A stretch of DNA of 64,000 nucleotides from Gordius sp. MW1 (taxonomy: Eukaryota; Nematomorpha; Gordioida; Gordea; Gordiidae): assembly GCA_964036665.1 (NCBI GenBank), contig OZ038530.1:8446501-8510500 (forward strand), written 5' to 3'. Position numbers and translations under genes: made by a program. The notes beneath the pieces were generated by a model. The model was not told where the DNA came from. It saw only the letters and a list, made by a program, of their open reading frames with translations, and ran no database searches. Of this stretch, positions 35,999 through 48,668 are shown piece by piece (position 1 is the first letter of the stretch; each line of letters opens with the position of its first letter).

Positions 35999-36116
35999 TC
36001 TAAAGCTTTTCTGAATATTTTTATTTTATTCTAAAAAAATTTGGCGACCCCCCGGCAAACTTCTCGCGACCCCCTTGGGGGTCGCGACCCCTAGGTTAAG
36101 AATCACTGATCTAGAC

Positions 36117-38588
36117 GACTGTGTCGTCTCGAGAAGTGGCGAGGTAAGACTAGGGGGAAGGGATAAGAACGGGGAGGGGGCCTAGGGAGGGAAAAAGGCC
36201 CTCTTGAAATAAATAAGCAGCACATACGTTAATTATATATTCATGTTTTTTATACATATCTCTCTACTGTGTATAGGTATTTATGTATAAATGTATACAT
36301 ATATAATATAAGTGACAAGACAACTAAGAGAGGAGGAACGCGTCTATATATATAAAACAGGTATGCGAACAAACTACCTTAAACGTATATATACACGTAA
36401 CCCTACCGTCCTTTAGCAGCGCGACGCTTCTTTCTGGTTATAACGCAAAAGATTCAACAAACACAACGAAGTTGAAATTATCTGGAGCGTTTCACATAAA
36501 CAACAATTCCATCTCAACAAATTATGACTACTATGATAGGAAGTTAATTAAAATTACTTGTCCTGTTGTCCCTTCACTCTAAAATCCTGGTATTATTACC
36601 AACAACGACTCACCCTTTAGCGAGATACACTAGATAAGTCCTGGTTCAGGGTATATTAAATGACCGCCGCCTAGGATCGTTTCAAAGTTATTACTATTAT
36701 AATACCACCACTACTATTTAGGTAACCAATTTCAGCGCAAGGCGCGGTCTTTATTACTTTATAGTACTAACTCACCAACCCTCGTCCAATAAATTTTACC
36801 GTCCCGACCACACGACACGACACAAGATAAACTTGAACTTTGTCGTCAAACCCCTTTAACGATTCGCCTTCAATGTTTCGCAAAAACTGAAATTTTTCCC
36901 CCAAAAATACCGCATCGAGTGACCTTGTTTAAATTTGATTGAATCATTCCACGCTTATCCATATGACCCTCATCAATAAATGCCACATTTTCTTTGAGGA
37001 ATGATTCGACGTTCTAGGACATACATTTTGATTAGATAAATCCCAAAAGTAAGAATTTGCCTTATTATAATATACAAATAATGGGTGTTTTTCGTGCACT
37101 ATTTAAACCATATTTTTTTTTAAATTGACAGCAAATATGTATTAAAGTAAATTTTAACGAAACTTTTGCTCAGCTTACCAAATTTTTATGTCTACTGCTT
37201 TTTAAATTGATTTAAAAATGGCCAAGCCATTTTTATCGATATTTATTTGTAGCCAAAATACATTCTATATTTGTAAATTGAGCAGATTTTATGTTTTGTG
37301 GCCTTTAAAAATTGCGGGCCCGTATAAAAAGCAAATACTTGTAATAAGTATATTTATTGTCATAATTTTTAAATTTAATTGCACAAACGATATATGCTCA
37401 ATATGTGTTATATAGCTATATATTACGTTTTATTTATTTACATTAAATAATTGACGACGGAATCATTATATAAATTAAAAATGAAAATTATCTACTAGAA
37501 ACATTCTAAAAATACGCTTATAAACAGCCCTTACATTTAAAATTATTTTTAATATTTTATACGATTATTTTTTTTAATAACCCGCGATGACATTCAAGCC
37601 TTAAGGTTCATATATGTCTATGCCCAAAGTGTAAGCTACACCTGCCACTATTAATGGCATACCCTAGTAAATCTTTGTGAATCATGGTCAAGGTGTTGAA
37701 AACTGCATAAAAAGAGTTTCTTGTTTTTAACGTACCAGCAAACCTTTAACTTTTAATATTCCTTTCACCAGAAACGCTTAGTTAGATTGTATGGCGGAGA
37801 GTAACACTCTACATAAGAGGTATTTTAAACAATTTACACTTAGTATCCAACCAAAGCTTTCCCCAAACTGCACTTATTATGCTGTTTAATATTGCGAAGA
37901 CTCGTGCCCTATTTGAGTTCAAGGGACCGAAAGTGATCCAATTTGAAAGCAGGGTATTTCGTTAATTAATTTTTCATTTTGCCTTAAGAAATTAGGTGTC
38001 TTCGCTAATTATAATTCGCCTTGTCATAATGGTCATTTTTAATACTTAAATTTTTCCGGTTCACACATATGCGAGCACCTGCCTTTAATTAATCACATTT
38101 TTGCCCAGTTTGTGGAAAGGTCCTCTACATGAATTAAAATAGTTGAATTAGATATAGAAAAGGTTGTTAACACAACCAGACCCTCCACGACATTTTTTTC
38201 GCCTATTTAATTGATTCTACCTTTGCAGGGATGTAAAATAGAGGGGCTAAGGTTTTGAATATAATTATTCCGCATCAGAATTCTGCGTATCCGCCGTGCA
38301 TTAATAATAAAAAATCCTTGAGGATTCGGTTGAGAAGCAAAATACCCCCTTAGATAATTAGCAACCTATTATAAGCGCAAAATCTTAACAATACTATTAC
38401 TTAATGGCAACGAATGCAAGGTGTTTATGCTAATAGAAATGGCCATTCCTTTGTAAGGTCTTTTTCAAGATTCACGATTATATATGGTCTTATTCTGACA
38501 GATTTCATTGTTTAAATGGCTCGACACAAATTGGCACAAGCGAATGTATTTAATAAGCCCAAATCATAATTGATGTGAGGCCTATTAA
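36117..38588. other. Region between the hAT and the LDLa gene, with a CpG-containing island
   Basis: 36117-37000 is less AT-rich, with CpGs (AGCAGCGCGACGCTTC; GCGCAAGGCGCGGTC; CCGTCCCGACCACACGAC). GAGAAGTGGCGAG|GTAAGAC near 36145 looks like a splice donor on the plus strand. It may be a promoter or 5' non-coding exon of the plus-strand gene at 40842, but nothing proves this. 37000-38588 is AT-rich and featureless. Confidence 0.25.
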
Positions 38589-38758
38589 CATGGGCGTAGC
38601 CAGCATTGTAATTAGAGGGGAGCAAAAATAATTTATTGAGGGGCAAAATGAACATTTTTTTCCAATTTTAGCCATAATTATAATTAATTTCAACAAATTT
38701 TTGGAATTAAAGGGGGCAGCCGCCCCTCCATGCCCCCCCCCACTTGGCTACGCCCATG
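38589..38758. mobile_element. MITE, CATGGGCGTAGCCAG family (inverted interior)
   Basis: CATGGGCGTAGCCAG to CTTGGCTACGCCCATG with the interior in reverse order. Flanks CCTATTAA and CCTATATT agree only partly. Confidence 0.85.
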
Positions 38759-40841
38759 CCTATATTAGGTATGTAATAAAATTACTATGCACTACGTCCA
38801 GCTGTAGGAATATAAAATTTATTTTAAAGGATTCAATCAAGCGGTTGATTGAAAGTTATACCCCTAAATAATGTCCACTACAACCCCAGGTAATTTTGTT
38901 AACCTAATCAAAACCTTTATTTGAAATCATGGTAATCTCTCTTTGTTTTCCTTTTGTCGTAGACAAACCATTTACATTAATCCTGGTCTCTTCTAGCAGT
39001 TGGTCCTCTCTGGGGATCAATTGTTGATATTACAACATAGGTATATCTTTTTTTAAAGTCCATTTCCATCATCACGACCCCCTCCCCCACAGTCCCACTC
39101 TTTTAAGGTTGTAAAACAATAGAAATTAAATCTTCCCTCCTGCCTTTTTATAAGCTAAGCTATGTGTTCATCGAATTTATTCTAGGTTATTGCCTACTAC
39201 ATATATGTATATCTAATTTCTAAGAGATTGCTCTCTTCTCTACCATTCAAACGGGTTATAATTTAATTTGTTAAGGTCATTGCTGCATGTTGTTTGTGCA
39301 CATTTAAAACTTGGAATTAAAGTTAGCCCGCCATGTGGCGTGCTATATCTTTGTGGCTAATTAAATATACTATGTCACATCACCAATAATAAATGACCGC
39401 ACAAAAACGTGTAATATAATCCATGTACCTGAATAACGCACCCTAATGTGCGCTTTACACAAAAGACCTTTTATACTTCACTATGCATATATCTCTACAT
39501 TTTCGGATATATAAAAAAAACTAGTTAAATTGAAAAAATTAACAATTTGGAATATGAACCACATGCTAAAACATGGATTTATAATATTCATAATAAAGTG
39601 CAATGTTTTCTACGAAATCTTTAGCATTTTGATCTCATTTGGTCCTTTTTATATAATAGGGTGATGATTGAAAGGTTTTTTGAAGTGTCTTCTATGGTTC
39701 GAAGTTTCTTAAAATGAAACGTCTCACATATTATACATGGACTTAGTATAACAATGTTTGAGATCAACTCCAAAATATATAAGATTTTGTGAAAGAGTGC
39801 CCGCGGGTCATTTGGGTAAACATATTTTTTGTCCAAAAGAAATATTTGTTTTCAATTTAATATATTCTTATCCTTTAGCATATATAATGCCATGTTGTTT
39901 AAAGAGGCTCAACATAAAAAGTTCTATAAGAATGAAACTAATTTTGAGCATATACTATTTTTCGCCTTGTTTGACTCACTCTCGCATTAAATGATTTACC
40001 TCTTATCGCATGCACTTTTAAAAATTCGCCTTCATATTTAAAGGTGTTGAGCCCATATATATGACATAAATCAAAAGTATGCAACCGCTTACCTTTGACA
40101 CGGGCTTACAGAATTTTTCCGAAAATTTGGTATATCCAAAGCCTAAAATGCCATGACTTTAATGAATATATTATGGACAAAGATTTTTGAATTATTTATT
40201 GCTCACCTTTTAAATAAAATTTATAGACGGCAAAAAGGATAAAACTTTGATCTTATTTTAAATAATTTTAAATGTGGTCCTGACACATGTCCCATGATTT
40301 TTATCTTAATAAATAAATACATTAACGCAGGCCACATTTTTGAAAAAATGTACTCACTGAGCAAATAAAGTTGAAGGTTAAATGCTCGTGGATTTTTAAA
40401 ATATGTTTTTTTATATTACTAAGCAATTGGCCTAATATTTATCATTGGAAATGCTTCAAATGTGTATAGATAATGGCATTAAATCATTTCCGTGTCCCGA
40501 GACTTATTGATCACTATTTAGTGATAAGATTAATTATTTATAACTACTATATGTTTCAGACTAAATAAATTTTAATGGGTCTCTAGAGAATTAATTGATT
40601 TTGAGACCATTCATTTTGTAAGGGTGCATTGAACAATTAGGTTCGGGTTGATGGCTAAAAATTGTCGCCATCTAAATGGTCGCCACAATGCCATACAATC
40701 AAAAAAATGACAACGCGTCTTTTGGCATAAATAATACATAAGACCAATTGTGCAATTTCTAATTTTTAGCTTTTAATTTTATTATTGCATAGTGTGGGAT
40801 TTGAAGCCAGCACAATTAGACTCACCTGATTGCGTTGGGAG
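38759..40841. other. AT-rich upstream sequence
   Basis: No repeat or exon recognised. An in-frame stop 12 bases before the ATG at 40842 shows that coding starts there, or that an upstream non-coding exon splices nearby. Confidence 0.45.
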
Positions 40842-41703
40842 ATGAATCTTTACCATCAATTCCTTCATTATTGCATATATCCCTGGATCATGATTCTGTG
40901 CTTGAACCTTTACTTGTCGGCACCTCTGGTCATACCACCTAAAAAAGACCTCATGCTCCGCTTACATCCCATTAAGCCTACATCCAAAAATTATTCACAT
41001 GATGAATTGTTTTCAAACTCGACATCATATTCGCAAAAATCATATCGTTATAAAAAGGAAGGTGTAAAGAGTGACTATTTACCAACAAAACACATCCAAG
41101 ATCAAAACGGATATCAGGGTAATGGGTCGGGACCAATCGTAAATGACAAAAGAGGCGCGAAAAATGGTTCCGATATATTCACAAACTTAAATGAAAGAAA
41201 TGGTATTACTAAACGCAGGCAAAATTCTTCAAAATCCGTAGTCGAAATTAATAATAAAGGGCTATTAACCACCATGTCCCCTGCAGAAAGTTCGTCTCCT
41301 TCAACTTATCAGCCATATACGTTACCCTTCTCATCAACCACTAGGTATAAAAGCACCGTCCAAATATCTGATCCCGAACATAGTCTACAAAATCGTCCTC
41401 CTAAATCGAAAGAATCTACTAGTGGGCAAGAAAATCAAGTAGCTAAAAGTTCTTTGCACAATGCACTTTATCCATTTGTACCGGACTTGGGAAAAGCAGC
41501 ATCACCATTGTTCCTGCACTTTGCTGGTCAAGCTCTTCATCATATAACTAAGAGATCCATATCAAAAGGCCACAATCGTAAAAACCGACGTCGTTCTCCC
41601 CCTCTTGTGAATTCTGCTTCCGAATCCTCCTCACTATCAGCTCCCAGCTTATCTGGCGATACCTCAACCGATTTAAACGATTATATGCAAAATCGTGGGC
41701 GTG
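40842..41703 (+). CDS. LDLa gene exon 1
   Basis: 287 codons plus one base, ending CGTG|GTATGC. The frame stays open only four more codons past the donor. The first ATG is followed by a hydrophobic stretch (WIMILCLNLYL). Confidence 0.75.
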
Positions 41704-42260
41704 GTATGCATTAATCTAATTTGTGACATATTTTTTTATAAACCAAATATAAAGAGCTGTAATGATTTAGATTTATTTATCGAGTTTGCATAGTATATGT
41801 TCTATCACAAAATAAAATACAAAATAATTATTTATATCTTCATATTCCTTAAATTGAATTAGAATGCGAAACAAATCCCGAATCTTCTTCCCGAATGTTT
41901 ACATGTCCAAGTTTAGATATAAACGGACGATATGTCTGTATTGAGGAGAGTCAACTATGCAACAAAGAATACAATTGCCCCTTAGGTGAAGACGAGGACG
42001 GAGTTGCGTGCTTATTCCGAAAAACGGTAATATATCTATAATACGAAATGAATTAAGCATTCTGAACGCTATAGTCTAGCTATAATTAAATTATTTTTGA
42101 CATTGAATGACCAAAATCTTATGTAAGATTGCTTATATGCGCTGAATAATAATAAGTTTTACTTTAAGCATTCATACGTTAACATATATATTCTTCATTT
42201 TAGATGCTCCTTCATATCAAACAACTCATAGACGTATTCATGGAGATAAATAGGGTATAG
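40842..42260 (+). CDS. Secreted LDLa-domain precursor protein, three exons, 360 aa
   Basis: Exons 40842-41703, 41863-42026 and 42204-42260 join in phase (1/2, then 0/0). A signal peptide ends near residue 27. Residues 28-287 are Ser/Asn-rich, low in cysteine, with basic cleavage candidates: DKR near 104, TKRR at 124-126, TKR at 237-238 and RKNRRR at 246-251. Before TKR is a compact block (about 206-236) containing LGKAASPLFLHFAGQALHHI, unlike the low-complexity flanks. Residues 289-337 form a six-cysteine LDLa module (C289, C302, C313, C320, C326, C337) with the acidic GEDED calcium-site stretch; a 23-residue tail follows. This layout suggests a processed neuropeptide-like precursor or secreted ligand. 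Insect prohormone-4/IDLSRF-type and Jelly belly proteins also carry one LDLa, but I see no specific match and the tail is too short for Jelly belly. Gene model good; function unknown. Confidence 0.75.
41863..42026 (+). CDS. LDLa gene exon 2: the LDLa module
   Basis: Acceptor GAATTAG|AATGCG, donor AAAACG|GTAATA. Two bases complete a glutamate codon, then 54 codons carry all six cysteines, MFTCPSLDINGRYVCI and CNKEYNCPLGEDEDGVAC. Confidence 0.8.
42204..42260 (+). CDS. LDLa gene exon 3: short C-terminal tail
   Basis: Acceptor TTCATTTTAG|ATGCTC, then 18 codons (MLLHIKQLIDVFMEINRV) and TAG. An amphipathic helix-like tail. Supported by the acceptor and phase, but short, so less certain. Confidence 0.55.
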   Translation: MLLHIKQLIDVFMEINRV

Positions 42261-45200
42261 ACATGGGCCTACAATGCGCCTAATAATATGCAAGAAAGAC
42301 TCGTGTGATGGTTTTCAAATCATTAAGCAGGTTAAATAGATAACCAAAGGCCAATAATGGAAGCTAATGTGGATATGCTTGCTTTTTAAACCGTTTTTAG
42401 TTTAAAATCACGCATTTGAAAAATCACGTTCATTACATTCCAATTACTAAAGACGATTTTTAATCGAGTTTTTACCTAAAAATCGCTTTAAAATTAGAAA
42501 TAGAAAACATATGCTTAATAAGTAGTCTATCTGTAAAACTTATTACCTAAGTATTCAATTGTTTGTCATGGCTCGTATATTTACGTTATTGTAAACAATC
42601 GCTAATTCGTGCTTGCCAACACATTATAACCCCATCTCAAGTCCCTTTCGAATGTCAGAACAATCGCCATTTTCCTTGATCGCTACCATATTCAAGCCAT
42701 AATTCGTAACATGTCAATTTGAACTTTGGAAGGCGGCTCCTTTCTACCAACATAAATATTATTTATTTTTCATTTAGCCATTTTGTATATAATCGTGCAT
42801 GCTCACTTTTTATAATTTAAATACGAAAACGACCTGACCTCTTACCGAAAATGTTTGACGTCTTCTAGCATTCTACAATTTTCTGTGTCACGCCCGATTA
42901 AAGACATTCCAACGAACACTCCTACCTTTGTATATACAAATAAAAAATTACATGCTGCCTCGTAAACGAGCAAACGAATTGAGACATTAATAATGTTGAA
43001 TGTATTAACATGGTTTATGGCCTATTTGATAATAATTAAATTAAAACATGGTGTTTAAGAAATGTATATTCAATTATATTTCAGTTCGTAATGTATATTG
43101 CGTTAAAATATGATTATCACTGTAAAAAAGCCCTAAAAATGTTGATTAGTTTTCATATCAAGACAAAATTATTTTATAAATTACTTATAATTTAAAATGG
43201 TGCTACATGTTTGATTAAAAACAATTAATTAGTAGTAGCCTGTAAAAGGAATGTACCTTATACTAACTCTTAATCTAATTAACAAAATAGTTTTTGCACA
43301 AGTAAACTGTGTGCTTAGTATCATAAATATAATATATTAACATAATGCAGCCATTAAAATTTAATATTTTGTGTGCGTAGCAAGTAGGTAACTCCACTCC
43401 ATGTATTTAAAATGTGACAAATGATACCTCAAATTTTTATACATTCCAAATATGCAAGGTTATTTAGAGTTAGTATCCCTCTTATAAATAATGATAAAAA
43501 TTTAATGATTTCTTTTAACACAAAATAATTTTAAGTATACAATATTTAGCTTACAATTAATAATAAACACTAACATAAATGAAACTTGGCCTCTTTAAAT
43601 TAAAGTGTAATATTAACTTAAAAATTAAAACTATCTAAACAGGGATTCGAGAAATGATTTCTCTAAGATTAATTACAAATCAAATGAATTATATTACAAT
43701 TTATGTACAGGTTATTAATAAAACCAAATATCGCTTAATTAGTAAGCTGCTTAATATTTTAAAGATAATCAAGGATATAAGGTCCATGGAGCAGTAAAAA
43801 CAAATTTTCATTAATCTAAAGCTATTCTAAAAATTTAAAAGCTTATATATTTTAACTATGATTCTAATTTAAAGAAAATACTTTGTTACTTTAAATATAT
43901 GAGTAACCGAGCATTGTAATATAAAAATGTTTAACTGAGTTTTTCAGAACATTTATCAGTTATATGAGGCTGTCTTACCTTGAAATATAACAGAGGTCAT
44001 CAGATTTATAATTTTTTTACAATATTTATACTAGCACGTTATAAATGATACCCCTTGTCTGCAGAATTTTAATTTTTTTGTGCGTTGCTGGGAGCTAACA
44101 TTGTGGATAAAAGGTTAAATGAAATATAATTCAAACCCAACTATTACATAATAAAAAAATGTCTGGTGAATAAAATTTGCTTCGCCATTACATATAATGA
44201 TTTGTTCTAACAAAAGATTATTTAGAGAATAGAGAAAATACTAAAGGACAAATAATTTATTGGTAATTTTTCGATCTGTGATATTATTAAAAGTCGACAC
44301 TATTTTCTTAAATTTTAAATTATATTTCTTTTGATTATATCTATAATTATATTTATAATTAATTTAGATACATTTAAAAGTGATTGTGTCTACCAAAACC
44401 TAGTTTTCTCTACAAGTTACAAATTTGGGTATCACTAGTTGAAGAGAAAGCATAGCTTTTATTCAATCTATCGAATTCTAAATCCCCCAAGAAGCTTTTA
44501 AAATCCTTAAACGATTCTTACGTAAATTACCTTAAATAATTTTCGTTAGGTTAAAATGCTTGCGCTAGAAACAATCTAAAAAACCGCAAGCTATATGATC
44601 AAATGGCTTCAATTAGCGCCCCGAAACTAAATGCGGTAATATTGAAAATGAAAGAACAATTTCAAAAAGGGGTGAGCTCTAAAAAAAGTAAGCTTTTAAA
44701 AAAGACCCTTCAATTCGGAATAATAAAAATGTAATGCTAGAAAAGTCGGATGGAAAGTCAGATACATCAGTAAAAAACGAGAGTGTGAATAAATCAGAAA
44801 CAACGATTTACAATTACAATCTTGATTTTTTAAATGTTAAATAAGGAAAGAAAAATTAAGCGTTTTAGATTTAGTCAGCTCGACATATATTAAATAAGAA
44901 TAGCTGGACTTTCTGAAATTTATTGTATTGCCAGTTGTGAATATTTGAAATTTAAAAAGGTCACTAATATCGAAAAGGGCTCTATAATAATATAAAGAAA
45001 CAGGATTAAGATCAGAGTGTAGTGTATTATCCTAGATACTGCGGGACATTGTGATACTGAAGATACGGAGAAAGGAGACTTTGACTTTAAGAAAGTTTAA
45101 TGATGCCGAAAATTTACACTTTATAATAATTTGCAAGTTGCTAGGATTGGCGGTAGTCAAATGAAAAAACAGTGGGTATTTTATTATTATTTGGAAAGCT

Positions 45201-45417
45201 CCGATATATGGGTAGTGGCCTAAATAGCATTTTCCCTTGAGGAGGACCGAACTTTAATTTTACACCAGTGGGGAGGGTCAATGGCTATTAAAATAGTCAC
45301 TTGTCAAACTTAAAGCAGCTATTCCTTTGTGTAATTTCTTTTAAAATTTTTACTTAAAATAGTACCTTTTTAACCATATCAATACTTCCAAATCTTAGAT
45401 CTTAATGAGCATGCCAT
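42261..45417. other. AT-rich non-coding sequence
   Basis: No gene recognised. 44604-44841 holds two adjacent frames of coding-like character (MASISAPKLNAVILKMKEQF, then after a frame change EKSDGKSDTSVKNESVNKSE), perhaps a decayed coding fragment of unknown family. Confidence 0.4.
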
Positions 45418-46010
45418 TAGAGACCTGCAACGGACCTCTTTAGATCAATAAGCCCGACATTTACAAATATATAAACACCGGGCCGGATCTAGTACCATCA
45501 AAATAATAAATCATAGACTCGGTCTGCTAAAATTTTGCAAATCCTCGCCCAGGACCGTAAGCAAAAACTTTTATTTTGCATCTTATTATATTCGTATGGA
45601 TTTTTTTTATTGATTGAACAATATACATCAGTTACAAATGTTAATAACAATCATGTAAAAAATTATACTCGTCTAAATACTAAATTAACCTACACTAGTG
45701 CTTATATGAAAGGGTATGATTGGAGTGGACCACGTCTATTTATAGCCTCTAATTAACACTTATCATTTAAATTGCGCGTTTAAATATTGATAAATGAATG
45801 AGAAACGAGAAAAATAATTTATTTTCATTGTAAATTTAATAAACATTATATAATTTCAATTTAATATAAAACATCATAAAAACATCTTTGTTTATACTTT
45901 ATAAAAAAAATCTATATGATTTTGTAACGGGCTCTGCAGGTCTTACTTATTCTATGCATGGCCCGAACCTGCTAGGTTATATAACGGGCCGACGGCCCGT
46001 TGTTTCCTTT
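45418..46010. mobile_element. GCCCGG-rich element, AGACCTGC ends
   Basis: TAGAGACCTGCAACGG at left; TCTGCAGGTCT near 45936-45943 plus an adjoining AACGGGCCGACGGCCCG block at right. AT-rich, non-coding middle. Related to 58542-59643. Confidence 0.5.
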
Positions 46011-46537
46011 AAAACAAAAGTTTAAGGGTAATTTCGCTCGTCTCTCAATAAGACATAATTTATTTATAAAGAAAAATGCATATGGTTAAACAACGAAACT
46101 ATGAATTAAAAAGATTTTATTAAGGCTACACAAAATTAACTAAAGCCAAAATGGAACTGGTTTATTGACAAGAAAAATGTAAAAATGATAATTTTTTAAA
46201 ATGATACGATTGGAAATATTTAGCGACCGTCTTTATAGCAATTTGGCATTGCCCCGATGCCAAATAATATACTCAGGGTTCAGGGATATAATGTGTTCAT
46301 TTAAATTGAAATCGTTTAAAGATGGCGATAACCTAAATAATACATTTACATTTATTATTACAATATAGTCGAGTATTGATTTGATATTATTATTTTGTAT
46401 ATTGATATTAGGATACCATATTTTTTTAATTTCTTTTTTAAATCTAACCAAATGATAATTAATAATTTAATGAAAAAAATTGCTTAGTGACTGTACTTCA
46501 GTCAAAATATTTGGCTATAAAATCTATACCTTATGTA

Positions 46538-46800
46538 TGGAAACCCCAAGGTGACCTGACCCAACCTTAAGTTTGGGTTTTGGGATTCGTTCCGACTTAA
46601 GGTTTTGGGCTAGAGTTTGAATTTAGCCCAAAATTTTAGTTTGGGATTTCGGGAGACCCTAAGTGGATGCAAAACTCAGGCTAAGCCTAAAAGTTTTTAG
46701 GTTAGGTTGTTTTAAAACCTCGAGGTTTAAAATAAGCTTACCTAAAACCTGACCTTGGGCGAACCTAAGTTCTACCTCACCTAAGGTTTTTCCCACCACT
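46538..46800. repeat. Inverted-repeat element rich in AACCTTAGG/TTTGGG
   Basis: The left part GGAAACCCCAAGGTGACCTG is matched approximately, inverted, by the right part CTCACCTAAGGTTTTTCCC. Between them GTTTGGG/CCTAAAACC words recur on both strands. Probably a non-autonomous DNA element; class unknown. Confidence 0.45.
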
Positions 46801-47742
46801 ATTACCATACATTGAATTAAGCTATTGTTTTAAGCCTTTAATAATAAGTTAAGTTTTAACTGTCCACCTTTTTATTGCTTATTATTTAATAACAAAGCGG
46901 AAATCTAATATAAATATGTCACTTAGCTCAATTAAAAGTTTTACTTATGCAGAAACTAAAAAAATGAACACTACCTACGACTGTTCCAAGTTCTTGTGCA
47001 ATAAGTGGAGGTTTGGCATCAGGTTGGAAACCGAATATCAAAACCAACTCCAAAACATGATAGTTCAAACAAAACTTTACAAAAAAGCTAGGGCGTCCTC
47101 CACAAACGACGCGCACCGCATACCCCGTGTGAAAACACTCTAGTTACTGGCTCAATTAAACGAAGGCGGTTAAGGAAATTAGTTGTGGAAAAAATGCGAA
47201 TAACGTGCTGGAATGTGGCAACGTTGACTGGAAGAGGTCGCACAAATGCTAAAAAGAAGAAAGGTACACATCACTTGCCTACAAGAGACGAGGTGGAACG
47301 GAACCAAAGTTGGGCAGTTAGAAGAAGAGTAAAACTATTCTACAGTGGGTCACCAAATCGTAGAAAGGGCGTCGGTATCGTTCTAAGCGAGTCGTTCAAG
47401 GAAAAGGTGGGAAAAGTCAAGCGTTGTTTGGACAGACTATTGTGGGTGAAAATTGCAGATTAAGGGGGCCTCTTAACCGTTATGTGCGCGCAATGGCGTA
47501 GCTAGGGGGGGGGCCCAAGCGGCCCGGGCCCACCCAAGAGCAAAAACCGGGCCCCATGGGCCCCCCCCCCCAGGGAAAAATCTTGGGCCCCTGGGCCCCG
47601 TAAGCCATTTTTTTTATTTTATCTCAAGAAAAAATGTGAAGATTATAATTATCTTTGAATATAACTTTTCATTATAATATAAAGCCTAAATATTTGTTTA
47701 ATAAATGCAATTTCAACGGTTAATAGCCTTATATTAATTTTA

Positions 47743-48530
47743 AATGATATTGGAAATGAGGATCACTATCAAATTCTTTATAATAAGGCGAGAGATTTAG
47801 CTTCAATTTTTGATTTAGTTAAAAAATCAAAAAAGTATGACACTTTTTACTCCTTTGAATCTACTAATTCATTAATGGATTTCGAAATTGATTTATATTA
47901 TCCTATCATCGATAGAATCATAGCTGAATTAAACCTAAGATTTCTGGAAATTATTTGTAATCTATATAGGTCCTAGAAATTTTCATGGGCATAGCCAGAA
48001 TTTGAATTAGAGAGGGGCAATAAGGATTTAGGAGGGTGCAAAATGATTATTTTTTCGAATTTCAAATTGTAATAAATTTCAACAAATTTTTGGATTTAGA
48101 GGGCGGCGGCCGCCCCTCTGCCCCCCCCCTCCTTGGCTAAGCCCACGGAAGGTTTAAATCCTTCATCCCCTTTTTTGCGATAAATCTCTTTTATCAGAAG
48201 GAATTAACCATTATGAATTAAAACTGCAAGATGCCGAAATAATAATGGCAAAAAATTATGTAAATAAAATGCAATGATATTTTTTCGCTAAAATTTTGCC
48301 CTCAATAGAATAATTTTAACTATCCCAATAACTTCATGCTCATGCGAAAGATCGTTCTCATTGCTAAAATGGATTAAAAATATCTTATCACAATTGGACA
48401 AGATAGGTTATCTTCCTTAGCTTTATTGAGCTTAGAACATGACTTTATAAATGTTATTCCCCCTGATGATATTATAAATTCGTTTGCAACATCGAGTAAA
48501 AGGCGTAATGAAATATTATTAAAAGACTAA
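47743..48530 (+). pseudogene. hAT (ZMYM1-like) transposase C-terminal relic
   Basis: The frames read DLYYPIIDRIIAELNLRFLE, then, after the nested MITE, HYELKLQDAEIIMAKNY, SCSCERSFSLLKWIKN and (shifted) QDRLSSLALLSLEHDF. These are the ordered C-terminal blocks of DUF4371/hATC transposases, ending at a natural stop near 48530. At least one frameshift is present. Confidence 0.8.
47984..48147. mobile_element. MITE nested in the transposase relic
   Basis: CATGGGCATAGCCAG to CTTGGCTAAGCCCACG with the family interior reversed. Flanks GAAATTTT and GAAGGTTT match at 6 of 8. Transposase blocks continue on both sides. Confidence 0.8.
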
Positions 48531-48668
48531 TTTTAATATTTAATGAAAAATTATCTGGGCTTTAAACTTGTTTTGAACTTTTTAACACTTTCAAAATATA
48601 TTAAAATATTATTAAATTTACGAAAAATCCATCCTGGATTCAATTTAATTGTCCCACATGCTTATTGT

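Larger units (their letters stand above)
33424..36116 (-). mobile_element. Complete hAT transposon (Buster/ZBED5-like) with 8-bp duplication
   Basis: The element proper is 33432-36108 (2,677 bp). The left end CAGTGGTTCTTAACCT and the inverted right end CAGTGATTCTTAACCT differ at one base. ATCTAGAC flanks both sides (33424-33431 and 36109-36116), an exact 8-bp duplication with central TA, as reported for the Buster group. Subterminal GCGACCCCC motifs occur on both sides. One intact transposase frame runs on the minus strand. Near-identical ends, exact duplication and open frame suggest recent insertion and possible autonomy. Confidence 0.95.

Noticed and set aside
40842..42260. Jelly belly orthologue
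   Set aside because: It shares only a single LDLa; the tail after the LDLa is far too short for the Alk-binding region.
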